From assembly GCF_943734655.1 (NCBI RefSeq), contig NC_071355.1:202231939-202295938 (forward strand): 64,000 nucleotides of DNA, written 5' to 3'. How positions within the stretch are numbered: the first letter of the stretch is position 1; the number at the start of each line of letters is the position of its first letter. A program made the translations under genes and the position numbers. Source of the DNA: Sabethes cyaneus. Taxonomy: Eukaryota > Arthropoda > Insecta > Diptera > Culicidae. Positions 11,281-22,168 of this stretch are shown piece after piece. The notes beneath the pieces were generated by a model. It searched no databases. It had not been told where the DNA came from and saw only the letters and a list, made by a program, of their open reading frames with translations.

Positions 11281-12050
11281 TCGCCAATCAGTCCGCGTAG
11301 TTAAGACAGGCTACGAAAGGCTGATTATGGCTAGGACAAGTGAATTTTGCGCGAACCATTCGAATCATAATGGCATCGGTGATGGTAGGTTAGTTTTTGT
11401 TTTGTTTGTCAGCGTGCAAAATGAAGTTTATATTCCACTGACTGTGACAAATCGCTTATTAAATCGGGAAAATGGTCAAACTAGAGCAAATTTTTTTATG
11501 TTGTTGTTGACGAAGTTCATACAGGACGAAAAATTATAGTTTCAACAGGTTTCTAATTATCTGTCACTCTTCTCTTTTTATGCTGGGATTTTTTCAAAAT
11601 GATTTTACAAATTTAAAAATTCGAGGTCTTTCATTTTCCCAGAAACCAAAACGAGATATTTTCCGATCTTCTCTCAAATCGCTTATTTCAAAAGTTCATA
11701 ATTCTTGAACCAAGCTCCATACAACAAACATTAAATAAAAATTTAAGCAAATGTTTTTGGCAATCTTCGGGACTGCTAAACACATTTGCTTCGGGAGACC
11801 CCCCGAAAAATATTTTCAAATATTTTTTTCTTGTTCGCCAATTACTAAACTTTTAGCGGTAAAAATTCTGACTTCTGCGGTAGTGTTATTTTTTGTTCCT
11901 ACTAATTCCTACTAAAAACTAATGACATTTGATCTTCGGTCATAATCCTAGCAATTGTGAAATGCAGCTAAAATGTCTATTCTAACATAGTATTAGCATC
12001 CAATATTTACATGCATCGAAAAAAAAGTCTTGTTCTAAGTACCAGATTGG
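11281..12050. other. AT-rich stretch with no supported feature
   Basis: Short ORFs occur, but with no recognisable protein motif. No TIR or tandem structure was found by eye. Confidence 0.35.
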
Positions 12051-13010
12051 TCTTATTGTCCTCTTTGCAACCACCTCAGTGGTCACTTGCGCCGACGATG
12101 TTTTCCCGGCTCAACGGCTGCCGCCGCAGCCGTGGACACCTTCAATTCTGACATTTCCCGCGCAAAAGGTGACAAAAGTACCCCGGGTCACAAAACATAA
12201 TACGCGATGAAGGTCAATCATGTTCCCCCAATTGATTGGAACTGCATGTTGAACGTGTTAATTCGATAATTAATCGCCAAACCCCCTTCGAGGCATCTAG
12301 GCATCAGCTCGTCGATGCGGCACCGGAGCGCAGGATCAGCCGGGTTAGCTTATGTCGATCATGTTTCTAGCTGCTGCCGCTTGCTGCTGCTGCTGCTGCG
12401 GCTAGTAACGATCGTTACGACCAGATCTCTGTTGTTCTTGATTGTTTTGCGGCACAAGGCAACAGATAGATATGATTTGATGCTGTACCTCTGTGTAGTT
12501 CAGCGTCGCAACACTTCTGAGTTCGCTGCTGCTGTTGCTGCTTTGGTCCATATGATGATAGATGTTGACGGCGCAGGATTTTGCTCGCTTCCAGCCCTCC
12601 TAGGGTAAGGTTCTCCCAGCGTAATGTTGCATTTAATGTCATACTGCGAGAATTTTTCGCGCCTTAGCCGCTTTACCTACCTCCCTCGTTGCGGTGCAGT
12701 CTGCCGGGCCCAAGCGATTGAATTAAACGAAGCGTCATTAAGCTGCACAATTAAGATCGTATCTCGCATTCAGGCAGAAGATTGTTCTAAGTTTCACCGC
12801 TGGCTGTTCCGCTGTAGCGCTGGCTGTTCGGATCAATTTTTCTAACCCAGCAATTTGAACTCGTGAATGCGAAAAGCCCATGCTCTGTCAAGATATGGCA
12901 CAAGCGAATGGTGGCAGAAATTGTTGGTAGATCATTTGAGCTTGACCGCTCGTTAGGGGCCATGTCGCTGCGCTGCACTGCTGGAGCTTTTAGTTTTTAG
13001 TGGCTGTAGG
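12051..13010. promoter_or_regulatory. GC-rich island with GCT-repeat runs upstream of tRNA-Lys
   Basis: GC-rich sequence with (GCT)n runs at about 12370-12405 and 12523-12540, a TTAATTCGATAATTAATCG homeodomain-like word near 12260, and CCGCCGCAGCCG near 12122. Short ORFs through the GCT runs give Leu- or Ala-rich peptides without a plausible gene. It could be conserved non-coding DNA or an untranslated exon; neither is shown. Confidence 0.25.
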
Positions 13011-13378
13011 GGAAACTCTTCCGCTAAACCTGTGTTGTTGTGTGTATGGGGAGAAAAGTCGTGCCTGCGATCGGGTGCTGATTATTGTAATTATTTAAAC
13101 TGTACCAGAACTGTTCTTGAGAGTACCTACACAGGATCGTGTCCTTCGGTTTTTATGTTCCGTTTGTTAGGTATTTGACGCGAGATCGATCACTTGAAAA
13201 GTCAGAAGTTCTCGGTCCGCCCAGAGTGGATCAATGAGTCATTGAAGCGGCGGCCGCATTGTGGAATGTGTCGAATTAAGATGATTATGATCGGTTCGAG
13301 TGACCTTTTCTGGCGGATCTATTCTTGTTTTGTCAACGTAAGCGTAGCCAACCGGACGGTTGGGTTGATCTTCCAGTA

Positions 13379-13451
13379 GCCCGGATAGCTCAGTCGGTAG
13401 AGCGTTGGACTTTTAATCCAACGGTCTAGGGTTCAAGTCCCTATTCGGGCG
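13379..13451 (+). tRNA. tRNA-Lys (anticodon TTT)
   Basis: A complete 73-nt cloverleaf. The acceptor stem GCCCGGA pairs with TTCGGGC (one G-T) with discriminator G. The D arm is GCTC..GAGC, the anticodon stem TTGGA/TCCAA encloses CTTTTAA (anticodon TTT), the variable loop is 5 nt, and the T arm is TAGGG-TTCAAGT-CCCTA. Internal A and B boxes (TAGCTCAGTCGG and GGTTCAAGTCC) are intact, so RNA polymerase III should transcribe it. There is no intron. No CCA is encoded, as usual for eukaryotes. It reads AAA/AAG lysine codons. Confidence 0.97.
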
Positions 13452-13457
13452 AAAGAG

Positions 13458-13465
13458 TTTTTTTT
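13458..13465 (+). terminator. RNA polymerase III T-run terminator of tRNA-Lys
   Basis: Eight consecutive T residues begin seven bases after the tRNA 3' end, the standard pol III stop. Confidence 0.9.
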
Positions 13466-14342
13466 GTAGACTCTAGTTAAGTTGTGTTACCATTTTCTTC
13501 AGCCGTTCTATATTGGGTGGAGGTACGGGAACACATTGGACTAACAATGCTGTTTATACTTACTTACTTTAGTGACGACCTCCATAACTGAAAAATACGT
13601 ATTATATGTAGATAGTTCAATATTCATTTTGTATATGCGTTCTCCACACGCTCAATTTATGTTTGCATTATGGTACTTAAGTAAGCAGTTCAATGTTAAA
13701 TTCGCTTAAATGCTGCTAAGTTTTCTAAAATCATTATAGTAGTATATACTACGATAGTGCAATGCTTGCCCAGGCCTAGTTAGTTCCTCACCAGACTCAC
13801 AAAATTGTTCATAGTACAGACTGAATGAAAACTGTTCAGCAACCTTGAAGGTGTAGAAAGCGGCGAGGCGTAAAATTGTTAACATAAATATCATCATATT
13901 GGACAGCTGTGCCACGGGGGATGGAGCAATGTTTCACAAAAATATCGGATAAAAAACAATGTATTTATAGAACGCAATTTATGAATCCGCTATAATTAGA
14001 TTTATGTCGAGTATGAAAGTTTGGAAAAGAACTTACCGCGTTCCGGTGCAAATGATAAAGGAAATTAAATTTTGGAATACCTAACGTTTATTTATTGAAC
14101 ATATTAGTACCAACTGAGAGTTTTACTAGAAGAAAGATAAACTTTTAATTTAATATTGCTATAGTAGAGATTTGCACAACGCAAATTCGGAAATGGATGT
14201 CGGGAATAATAAATACACGTCGTAGCTCCAAGCGTCGTTCCAAAGTTCTCTTTGGCATACCGACCGAGCCGCATCGAAGTGTAAAATACAGTCCACTTTA
14301 TCACTTTTTATAACGTACCAATTGTGCTTTGTCTTTCGCTTA
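13466..14342. other. AT-rich spacer after tRNA-Lys, nothing recognised
   Basis: No coding, TIR or tandem repeat was seen. Small ORFs lack recognisable motifs. Confidence 0.4.
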
Positions 14343-14346
14343 TTAA

Positions 14347-15543
14347 CCGTTATGTGTGCAACAAAAAAAACACCTTTAGCAGGGCGACAAGGGTACCCGG
14401 GTACCCAAAATTGATATTGTTAGAATATCAACAATTTTAAACCGATTTTAATTAAATAGGTCTCATTTGATTCGTTAATTTATCTAGTTTTGAATTATGT
14501 GGCCATTTGGCCATTAAAAGATTTACGGGGCCCGAAAATCCGGAATTCCGACAGAGTGTCCGCTGTGAGGTAGGGAACCGTTTGTATTGCAGGAAAATCA
14601 GTCATGCGGATATAAAAACTCTAAAAATTCATACAATGAACTATTTCATATAATGAGATGAATCAGGTTGGCCATTCCGGAGTAGGTTCCTGTGGGGTCA
14701 TGGGTGACCAGTCTAGGATTGGAGGTAAAACCTAGCAATATGGGTATCAAAGTTCTTGGAATTAGTTCGGGAGGTGATATTTTTTACATTTCAATGCATT
14801 TTGATTATTTATTTCGAAAACGGTTTTTACGGGGTCACAGATCATACCGCAGGATTCAAGATAATGCTTAGCAGAACTATCCGTTATACATTTGGAACCA
14901 GTTCCGAAATTATTATTCAGTACTAAACTGGCCATATCAGTTCAAAACATCTAAAAGATCCGCTAAACCAATCCTAATATTGGATTAGGCACCCAACTGG
15001 CCATCTGTAACCCTACAGGAACCCAATTCTGGGATGGTCAAAGCGATCTAAAATCACCAATTTATATAATAAGATGAAAAAAGGGTCCACAATGTCAAGT
15101 TCAAAGCTAATAGCTTTGCTGAAAGCTGATATTCTTTCAAAACAAGCGGCTTCCCACGTTTTACCGGACGTTGCTCCGGAGATACCGATTCCCGGGAACT
15201 ACATGTCATTTGATGGCCAAATGCTTTGTCTAATCAAAACTAGATAAATGTACGAATCAAATGCCACTGGTTTCATCCAAATCGGTTCAAGATAGCCAAA
15301 GTTATAAACATAACAAATCATGGGTACCCGGGTACCCATGTCGCCCTCCTACGTAATAAAAAAATTCAAGTGCCTCTCATTGGTAATCCCCTTTATGGAT
15401 ATGCACCAAAAATACCTCAATTACTTAAGATCAACGAGCTTTACGATGTCGCAAAATTTCAATGTCGTATGTTTTAAATTAAATGAGTTATAACTATTTT
15501 AAAACTGAAAGGGTACCCGGGTACCCTGTTGCACACATAACGG
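14347..15543. mobile_element. piggyBac-type MITE, TTAA duplication, with GGGTACCCGGGTACCC palindromes
   Basis: A perfect 17-bp TIR, CCGTTATGTGTGCAACA, lies at 14347-14363 with its complement at 15527-15543. It is flanked by TTAA at 14343-14346 and 15544-15547, the piggyBac-superfamily target. The palindrome GGGTACCCGGGTACCC occurs three times inside: near 14391, near 15325 and near 15511. The first two lie in an inverted subterminal block with GGCGACA. The interior encodes no transposase. Length is 1,197 bp. Confidence 0.9.
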
Positions 15544-15547
15544 TTAA

Positions 15548-16550
15548 ATTACATTATTAATCACAGTTTTCCCGCGCGTGTTCTATTGGTATATGAAGAG
15601 AATCCGAAAGTGACCCGCGAATGCTTTGCGGATCAGTTTCAGCGATAAGTACAAACATTTGTAGCCGTAGCAGTCCGATTCTGATGAAGCGTGTAGCTTA
15701 AGACCCATTCCAGTGTTACGGGACACTATCCCTACTATGCAGGTCGGTTCCTCTTTCATTAAATCTCTGGTATTCTAGTGGAAAATAAAGTACTCTTTAA
15801 ACAAATATTTTACAAGGTATTTGTCAAAAATTTGGTGAAGCAGGAAGCGATTAATACGGTAACAATGGGTGCTAATTGTTTCCCGTGACGCTGGAATGTG
15901 TCATAAGCGTCACTCCTTACTGAGGCTACCGCCAAGATTTATTTGCCCGGATGAGACTGCTTGCTTTCCAAGTCCAGTTGGAATCCTTTCGGAGAAAAGA
16001 ATCCAAATCGGTCCAGCTAGGTACACAAGGTTGTGACCAAACAGGTCCAAACACCCTTAAAAGATAACTCAACGAACTAAACGAGCTTTCCTGCAAGAAT
16101 TCCCGACATAAAGTTCCTATCACTTAAGCTTTTCTCATCACAGGAAGTTACCATACTCACTACCAGACTGCGCTATGTTACGCGAAACTGAACGAAAGTA
16201 TGTAGTCATACCAAATGACGTAGCTAGTTGATGCCCAACTCAATATTTGAAAGATTTTTATAATGTACGAACATAGCACTGAAGTACACTGTGGTCTAAA
16301 AGGGTAAACAGTGGAATATTTTTTTCCTAGCGTCTTGCTTTCATTCTGGCAACATAGTGTCTTCGGAACTTTTGTTCTTATGAATGCCCCTTATAATCTG
16401 AAAGCGTTAACAGTTTGTCATGGTTTACTATGTGAAAATCAAAAACCATCTCTTTTGTTTAGGAGATACAGACATGGGCTTTCGGTAAAGTTGTAAAAAA
16501 AGTTAGTCACTTTGCTGAAGAAATGTCATTTCTATATCCAACAAGTTGAG
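15548..16550. other. Spacer with no supported feature
   Basis: Mixed-composition DNA with short ORFs only. No repeat family or RNA gene was noticed. Confidence 0.35.
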
Positions 16551-16559
16551 ACTTACTTA

Positions 16560-17994
16560 CTTATGTGTCCATGTCCGCCGGTCCGGCAGAACAAAGTGAT
16601 GACATCAGAGATCTCCACCGTTGACGGTTACCCGCCATGGCTTTTACCTGTCGCCCGGACAGGTTCTCGTCTACAGCCCGGATGTCGTTGGCTAAGCTGC
16701 GTCGCCATTAGCCTCTGGGTCTACCTCTTCTATGCTGTCCTTGTGGATTCCAGTCAAGTGCTTCACTGCAGACTTCGTTCGCTCCTTTCCTCAAGGTGTG
16801 TCCGATCCACTTCCACCTACGTTCACGAATTTCTGTTGCTATTGGCCGTGGATGACACCGACGATGGACTTCCTCATTGGATGTTCAGTTGTCAGGCCAC
16901 CAGGCGCGAGTGATATATCGCAGACACCGGTTAATAAATACCTACGGCTAAATTCGTGCGGCTATATCAGTCTTGGTACCACCATCGGTCGTTGTCTGGC
17001 TACCAAGATATTGAAAGGCGTCTACCTGCTCAACTTGTTGTCTCGCTACTGTGAAGGTGGTGGAATTGTCAGTGTTCACTACCATAGACTTCGTTTTCGC
17101 TACACTGATTGTAAGACCTGCTGCTTGGAAGCACTCGGAGAGGTCATCTAACTTGCTCTGCATATCGTTTCGGCGTTGTGCGAGCAAGACAATGTCGTCG
17201 GCTAGGTAGAGGTCATTTAGCTGCTCCATCGTTAGAGGATTCCAAGGCAATTCTCGATTTGGTCTACTGTCAATTGCTCCAACTAATATCTCATCCATAA
17301 CGATGAGAAACAGAAGCAGTGATAAAATGCAGCCCTGTCTCACGCCAGCAGTAACCCTTATGGGATCGGACAAGACGCCATCGTGCAAAATCTTGCACGA
17401 GAACGCCTCGTACTGAGCCTCGATGAGATGGACTAGCTTATCTGGAACCCCTCTACGCCTTAGTGCACCCCAGATGTTTTCGTGGTTGAGTCGGTCGAAC
17501 ACCTTTTCGAAGTCAACGAACACCAGCAGAAGCGAGTCCTGGAATTCGTTGATCTGCTCGAATATAATGCGGAGCGTTGTGATATGGTCTACACATGATC
17601 GGCCAGCACGCAATCCAGCTTGCTGCCGCGGGAGAGTAGCGTCGATCTTCTCCTGGATCCGGTTGAGGATTACCTTACAGAGTACTTTGAGACTAATACA
17701 GAGCAACGTGATGCCACGCCAGTTACCGCATTCAGTTAGGTCTCCTTTCTTAGGGACTTTGACCAATATGCCCTACATCTAGTCTACCGGAAAAGTCGCG
17801 GTTTCCCATATATTGTTGAAAAGCTGATGCATCATCTGGGCTGCCAAAGATTGGCCAGCTTTGAGCATTTCGGTTGAAATACAGTCTATCCCTGGCGCTC
17901 TATTGGATTTCATACTCTTGATGGCTGCTGCAATTTCATCCAGCGATGGCGCCTCCGAGTTGACGCGATTGATTCGACGAACTGTAGGCGTCAT
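16560..17994 (-). pseudogene. Reverse transcriptase part of the antisense RTE-like LINE
   Basis: From 17994 the minus strand reads APSLDEIAAAIKSMKSNRAPG, then an in-frame break near 17775. An open stretch of 272 codons (17766-16948) follows: VPKKGDLTECGNWRGITLL, QQAGLRAGRSCVDHI, FVDFEKVFD (first catalytic Asp), GVRQGCILSLLLFLIV and YLADDIVLL (catalytic pair; Leu replaces the usual residue before ADD). The end of the protein (WWPDN, then the RRRGRP-like basic tail) lies beyond a deletion. In an intact element this enzyme copies its RNA into DNA at a nicked target. Stops and deletions make this copy non-functional. Confidence 0.85.
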
Positions 17995-18351
17995 ACGCTG
18001 CTGGTTTTGTTGGTCTCTGACATTTGAAACTCGGAAGAGTTGTTCAAAATGTACAGTCCATCGCTTAAGCTATTCTGTACGATCAGTCAGTAGCTGGCAA
18101 GCTCTGTCCTTTAGCGGCATCTTTGTATTCAACCTGGCACCACTAAGGCGGCGAGAAATATCGTACAACAAACGGATATCACCATTGGTGGCGGCAGTTT
18201 CTCCGTGTTCGGCTAGGGAGTTAGTCCAGGCTCTCTTGTCCCACCTACAAGCACGTTTAACAGCCCGCTCCAGTTCGGCGTATCGTTGACGGGCAGCTGT
18301 CTTAGCCGATCTGGTCCGCGCTCGCTCAATGCCGGCTTTTGCTTCTCTCCG

Positions 18352-19992
18352 CTAGTCGATCTTGCTCAAAGTCTCATCCGAAATCCGCTTCCTCCGCCCG
18401 CTGCTCGCATTGCCGAGGGTTTCATCACTGGTCGTGATGAAGGCGTTCTTGATGCCGGTCCATTGCTCTTCGACGGTTCCACCAGGTAGTAGCTCCGAGG
18501 CTCGAGATTCAAGATGTTCGACTAAGGCCCTTTTTACCTCAAGATTCTCCAATCGGCGGACGTCGTAGCGGCATCCAACTTTCTCCTCCCGTCGTTGGAC
18601 ATGTGCGACGCGCAGACGTATCTCAGCGATAAGAAGATGATGGTCGGATGCTATATCATCGCTGCGTTTGTTGCGTACATCAAGAAAGCTCCTTCGCCAT
18701 TTCCGGCTGATGCAGATGTGGTCGATTTGGTTTTCTGTTCGGCCGTCGTGGGAAACCCACGTGACTTTATATACTGGTCTATGGGGGGAAGAGCGATCCA
18801 CCAATGACCATATTGTTATTACCACAGAATTCTGTAAACAGCTCCCCGTTTTCGCACATCTCTCCTAGGCCATGGCGTCCCATGATGCGTTCAAGGTCAG
18901 TGATGTTAAAAATTCGAAATCTCAAAACTCATCAAAAATCAAAATCAACTGTGAATCAAGTCAACTTGATCCTATGCAGAAAAAACTCACGCGTGAGTTT
19001 TTCTGTTTTCGTAGCAAGAAGCACAAAATTCACACATATTTCTTCCCGCTTGATCATATTCTGCTTTGCTTCAACTGCTACCCGGAGCTATACACCTATA
19101 CATACAAATTCGTTATTGAACAGCACAGGCATTCTCTCGTGCGACACGTAACTGTGACTAAGCGTAAGAGATGGAATCTCTAAATAAATCGTAAAGTTAA
19201 ACTAAAACACACAGTTAAACTACATGTTTATCTAATACTTATTAGGCTTTTTACTTTCTAGTTAAGAAAATGTCGATTCCCGCGAAAGAAAAATGTAAAT
19301 TCTGCCAATTTGTTTGCCATCTTCATTCATGAATGTGTGCTAGCTTTTTTCGCAGCTGATGTTTTCTCTGGCGGTTAATTCTCTTTCGCTTTCTGGTTCG
19401 TTGTATGAAATGCCAGCTGTGGAAGAAGTAAGCCAAATGCTCACAGCTGAATTTGGTTTACATCGCATATAATAGCGAGAAAAATTCATATGTGAGTTCG
19501 GCGCTTCTGATCAAAGTTGAAATTTCTTGTGCTTGAAATCTCATTGAGTTTTTTGCTGCTATGAATTTTTCAACACTGTTCAAGGTCCGGGTTGTTTGAG
19601 CCAATCTTCGCGTTGAAGTCGCCCATGTGAATTTGGATGCCCTCCTTCGGGATTTTCTTAACCACGCTGTTCAGTTGGCTGTAAAAACTCTTTTTCTCCT
19701 CCAGGTCGGCATCTGTTGGCACATAGCACTGGATTGCTGTAAGGTTCCTAACCCGTGTTCTGAATCTGGCAACGACTATTCGCTCATTAATCGGTTCCCA
19801 CTTTATCAGGACCGCATGTGCCCCTGGGCTCAGTAGGAATCCAACTCCTCTTTCTCGAGTAGCAATTTCACCTCGTATGCCAGAGTAGAGCAAGACTTGC
19901 CCGGACGATGTGCTGTGTTCGCCAGTACCCGCCCAGTGGACCTCGCTCAGCCCCAGGATTTCAAGTTTCAAGCGGCTAGCCCTGCTGGGCAA
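18352..19992 (-). pseudogene. Endonuclease part of the antisense RTE-like LINE, split by MITE
   Basis: The minus strand from 19992 reads LKLEILGLSEVHWAGTGEH, then NLTAIQCYVPT and IHMGDFNAKIGSN (APE-type core). After the 681-bp hAT insertion it resumes at about 18890. From 18825 it reads SSPHRPVYKVTWVSHD, NQIDHICISRKWRRS and SDDIASDHHLLIAEI, the last containing the conserved SDHH catalytic motif. Catalytic motifs survive but the reading frame does not. Confidence 0.85.
18898..19578. mobile_element. hAT-type MITE inserted in the LINE endonuclease, TSD TTCAAGGT
   Basis: The element starts CAGTGATGTTAAAAATTC and ends GAATTTTTCAACACTG. TTCAAGGT is duplicated at 18890-18897 and 19579-19586, and removing the element rejoins the LINE endonuclease sequence. 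The 8-bp duplication and CAGTG terminus fit hAT. The 681 bp interior has no transposase. It is younger than the LINE copy it interrupts. Confidence 0.9.
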
Positions 19993-20111
19993 GGGTCAGT
20001 ATCAGGGATGGTTGGATCAGTTTGATTCAATTTTGATTCATTTGACAGTACCGTCTCAGTGGAGCAAAATTTGACGAAGTTATGTACGGGACATTTTTAG
20101 AACTAGTAATT

Positions 20112-20284
20112 ATCTACAATTTTGCTGAAAAAGTTTTGCTGTATCTTATGTAGTTACGGAGCTACAATGCTAGTATCTCTTTAGTAACTAAATGAACGTT
20201 CACTTAGTTAATCATGAGGTACTAGCATTGTAGCTCCGTAACCACAAAAGATAGAGCAAAATTTTATTCAGCAAAATTGTAGAT
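20112..20284. repeat. Near-perfect 172-bp palindrome (hairpin element)
   Basis: The sequence is symmetric about GAACGTTC at 20194-20201. The outer parts ATCTACAATTTTGCTGAA and its complement, and the inner parts GGAGCTACAATGCTAGTA and complement, match, with a few mismatches and small indels out to about 86 bp per arm. There is no unique loop. It could be a foldback MITE or a decayed hairpin; no target duplication was identified. Confidence 0.75.
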
Positions 20285-21139
20285 TTGGGCGGGAGCCACT
20301 GTGCCCCCTTTCCTGTTAGCGTACGACAACCGAGGTTGCGTACCCCAGCCGGCACCTCATGGCGGTAGGAATAGGAAGGAGTTAATAAACAGAGGCTATG
20401 GAATGCACATGTTCACCCTTTGCCAGCCAAAAACAGGTGGAGAGCTATAGGGTATTTTCCGTCGCTTAAAAATTTGTTTTTCATACTTAACTTTTGTTAA
20501 TAGCATTTTACAAGAATTTATTGCTCTAGTCAATTATCTAAGCACTTAAAACATACGTTTTTGCTCCAGAAACCTATAGGGCCTTTTCTTGCAAAATTAT
20601 CGCAAATTTAAGGTTTATTTTTTCTTAACGTCATGAAACTACACAGAATGAAACAATGAATCTCACATTCAACGTAAACTGAAATCCGATATATTTTTCC
20701 ATTAAATGAAATGAGCAAGCCTCTAAGTGAAATAGCACGTAATTTTACATGTTTTGCGATGTTCCAGTTACGTGCATGTCAGAAGACGTCAAATTACAAA
20801 ATTTTTCGAAGTGTGTACAGAGAAGAATGGAGCAAATGGAGACGTGAAATCAGTATTTCGTCTTGGAGCTTAGGTCAAGTACAACAAATTAGCATAGGTG
20901 CCGCTTGTCTCCACCAGGGACTGAAATGGTTGACATTTTTTCTATACATTTACCAGCATGCAATGCCATGTTAGACTCTTAACCTATACCATCGCTCTGT
21001 ATTATCAGTGCCTATCGCGTGTAAGCCTCGAAATGCCAGAATACGTACATGATAACAAACATATATTTTCCTACGTCTGATGATCAGTCACACAAAATGT
21101 CATTCAATAGACACTTTTTACTTGCAGTTGTAGTTGGAA
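20285..21139. other. Spacer with no supported feature
   Basis: A GC-richer piece at 20285-20400 is followed by AT-rich sequence. The short ORF at 20711-20974 shows no motif I recognise. Confidence 0.35.
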
Positions 21140-21272
21140 TAAAGGGTGTCCCACATCAAATTACATCACGGAAAAAACGTTGTTACCCATTGGGTATTTT
21201 CTCTTAAAAATTTGCGTAGAAGTAGCTTAGAGTGCATTTTTATCGCTGACAGATTTTCGAAAATTGGAAACC

Positions 21273-21950
21273 ATGGCGTCAAACGAAAAGGAAAGTCGCG
21301 AATTGATTTTGTGCAAACACCAGGAAAATTCTCAACTCTCTCATCAGGACATTGGAAAACAATACGGAATCATGCAGTAAACAACGGTGAGTCGTGTGAT
21401 CAGACGTTACTACAGAACTCTGAGCATCGAACAGAAGGAGAAATGCGCGTCGTGAAAGCGTTTAAGCGAAATCCCAATGATTCGATCAGGGATGTGACCA
21501 AAAAGCTGAATCTGTCCAAATCTTTCGTTCAGAGAGCCAAGGACCGGGAGTCCGTACAAAGCGCAGAAGGCTCCAAATCGTGACAAACGGTAAATTACGG
21601 TAGGAAAGTTACGGGCCCGAAAACTGTACACCCAGATGCTGCCGAAGCCTCATTATCTCATCCTAGATGATGAGACTCACGTCAAGGCGGACTTTCGGCA
21701 GCTTCCGATGCTACTGTTCTTCACCACCCAGCACAGCTTTGATGTTTCGGAGGAAGTAAGGTAGCAGAAACTTTCAAAATTTACCAAGAAATAGGCATAC
21801 ATGATCTGACAAGCGATTTGCTCGTGTGGCAAACGGAGTGCGCCGTTCGTGACTACTGGGACTGTAAACGGGCAGATCTACCTCAAGGAGTGCCCACAGA
21901 AGCGTTTGCTTCCTCTGTTGAAGCAGCACGAGGGCACTAAGATTTTCTAG
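21273..21950 (+). pseudogene. Broken ITmD37E-like transposase
   Basis: From the ATG at 21273 it reads MASNEKESRELILCKHQE, then a stop at the 35th codon and a frameshift to SRVIRRYYRTLSIEQKEK. Then come a helix-turn-helix-like NDSIRDVTKKLNLSKSFVQR and YLILDDETHVKADFRQLP, which holds the first catalytic Asp. APFVTTGTVNGQIYLKE and LLPLLKQHEGTKIF follow, then a stop exactly where the FWPD second catalytic motif should begin. Several stops and shifts precede it. The remaining catalytic half is absent. Confidence 0.75.
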
Positions 21951-22076
21951 CCGGTCGTCAGCGTACATTAGTTTGCAGCCAACACCAAGCAATAAAGTGA
22001 CGTTGTTAAAGAACAACAATAAAAGCAAAGGTCCCATGTTGCTACCTTGAGGAACTCCGGATTTATTAGTGAACAT
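21951..22076 (-). pseudogene. Non-LTR reverse transcriptase fragment inside the mariner
   Basis: The minus strand reads TNKSGVPQGSNMGPLLLLLF, then LLLGVGCKLMYADD, the GxPQGSxxGP and YADD blocks of a jockey/CR1-type RT. The piece is about 42 codons. It is antisense to the transposase and lies within the mariner TIRs. It differs from both LINE families elsewhere in the window, so it came from a third element. Confidence 0.75.
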
Positions 22077-22168
22077 CGATGAATCACTGGATCCGAGTTT
22101 GCTAAAAGCTTACTCATGGGTTATATTCGATTTCATGGGTGATGTAATTTGATGTGGGGTACTCTTTA

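Larger units (their letters stand above)
16552..19996 (-). mobile_element. RTE-like LINE copy, antisense, near full ORF but degraded
   Basis: The minus-strand order is endonuclease, linker, RT, C-terminal domain, then a (TAAG)n tail at 16552-16563. The copy is 5'-truncated near 19996. It is the same subfamily as the deleted copy at 690-1798 (shared GDFNAKIGSNN, PHRPV and FQYLGSQTT segments). A hAT MITE (18898-19578) splits the endonuclease. A further deletion near 16955 removes about 40-50 residues between AARI and RCLRYI relative to the first copy. Confidence 0.85.
21142..22166 (+). mobile_element. Tc1/mariner element (ITmD37E-like) with foreign RT insert
   Basis: TIRs begin AAGGGTGTCCCACATCAAAT at 21142 and end as an inexact complement at 22166 (GATGTGGGGTACTCTT). 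TA is duplicated at 21140-21141 and 22167-22168. The inner TIR part GTGATGTAATTTGATGTG is well conserved. The + strand carries a broken transposase. Its 3' third is replaced by sequence encoding part of a reverse transcriptase on the minus strand. The element is 1,025 bp and dead. Confidence 0.85.
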
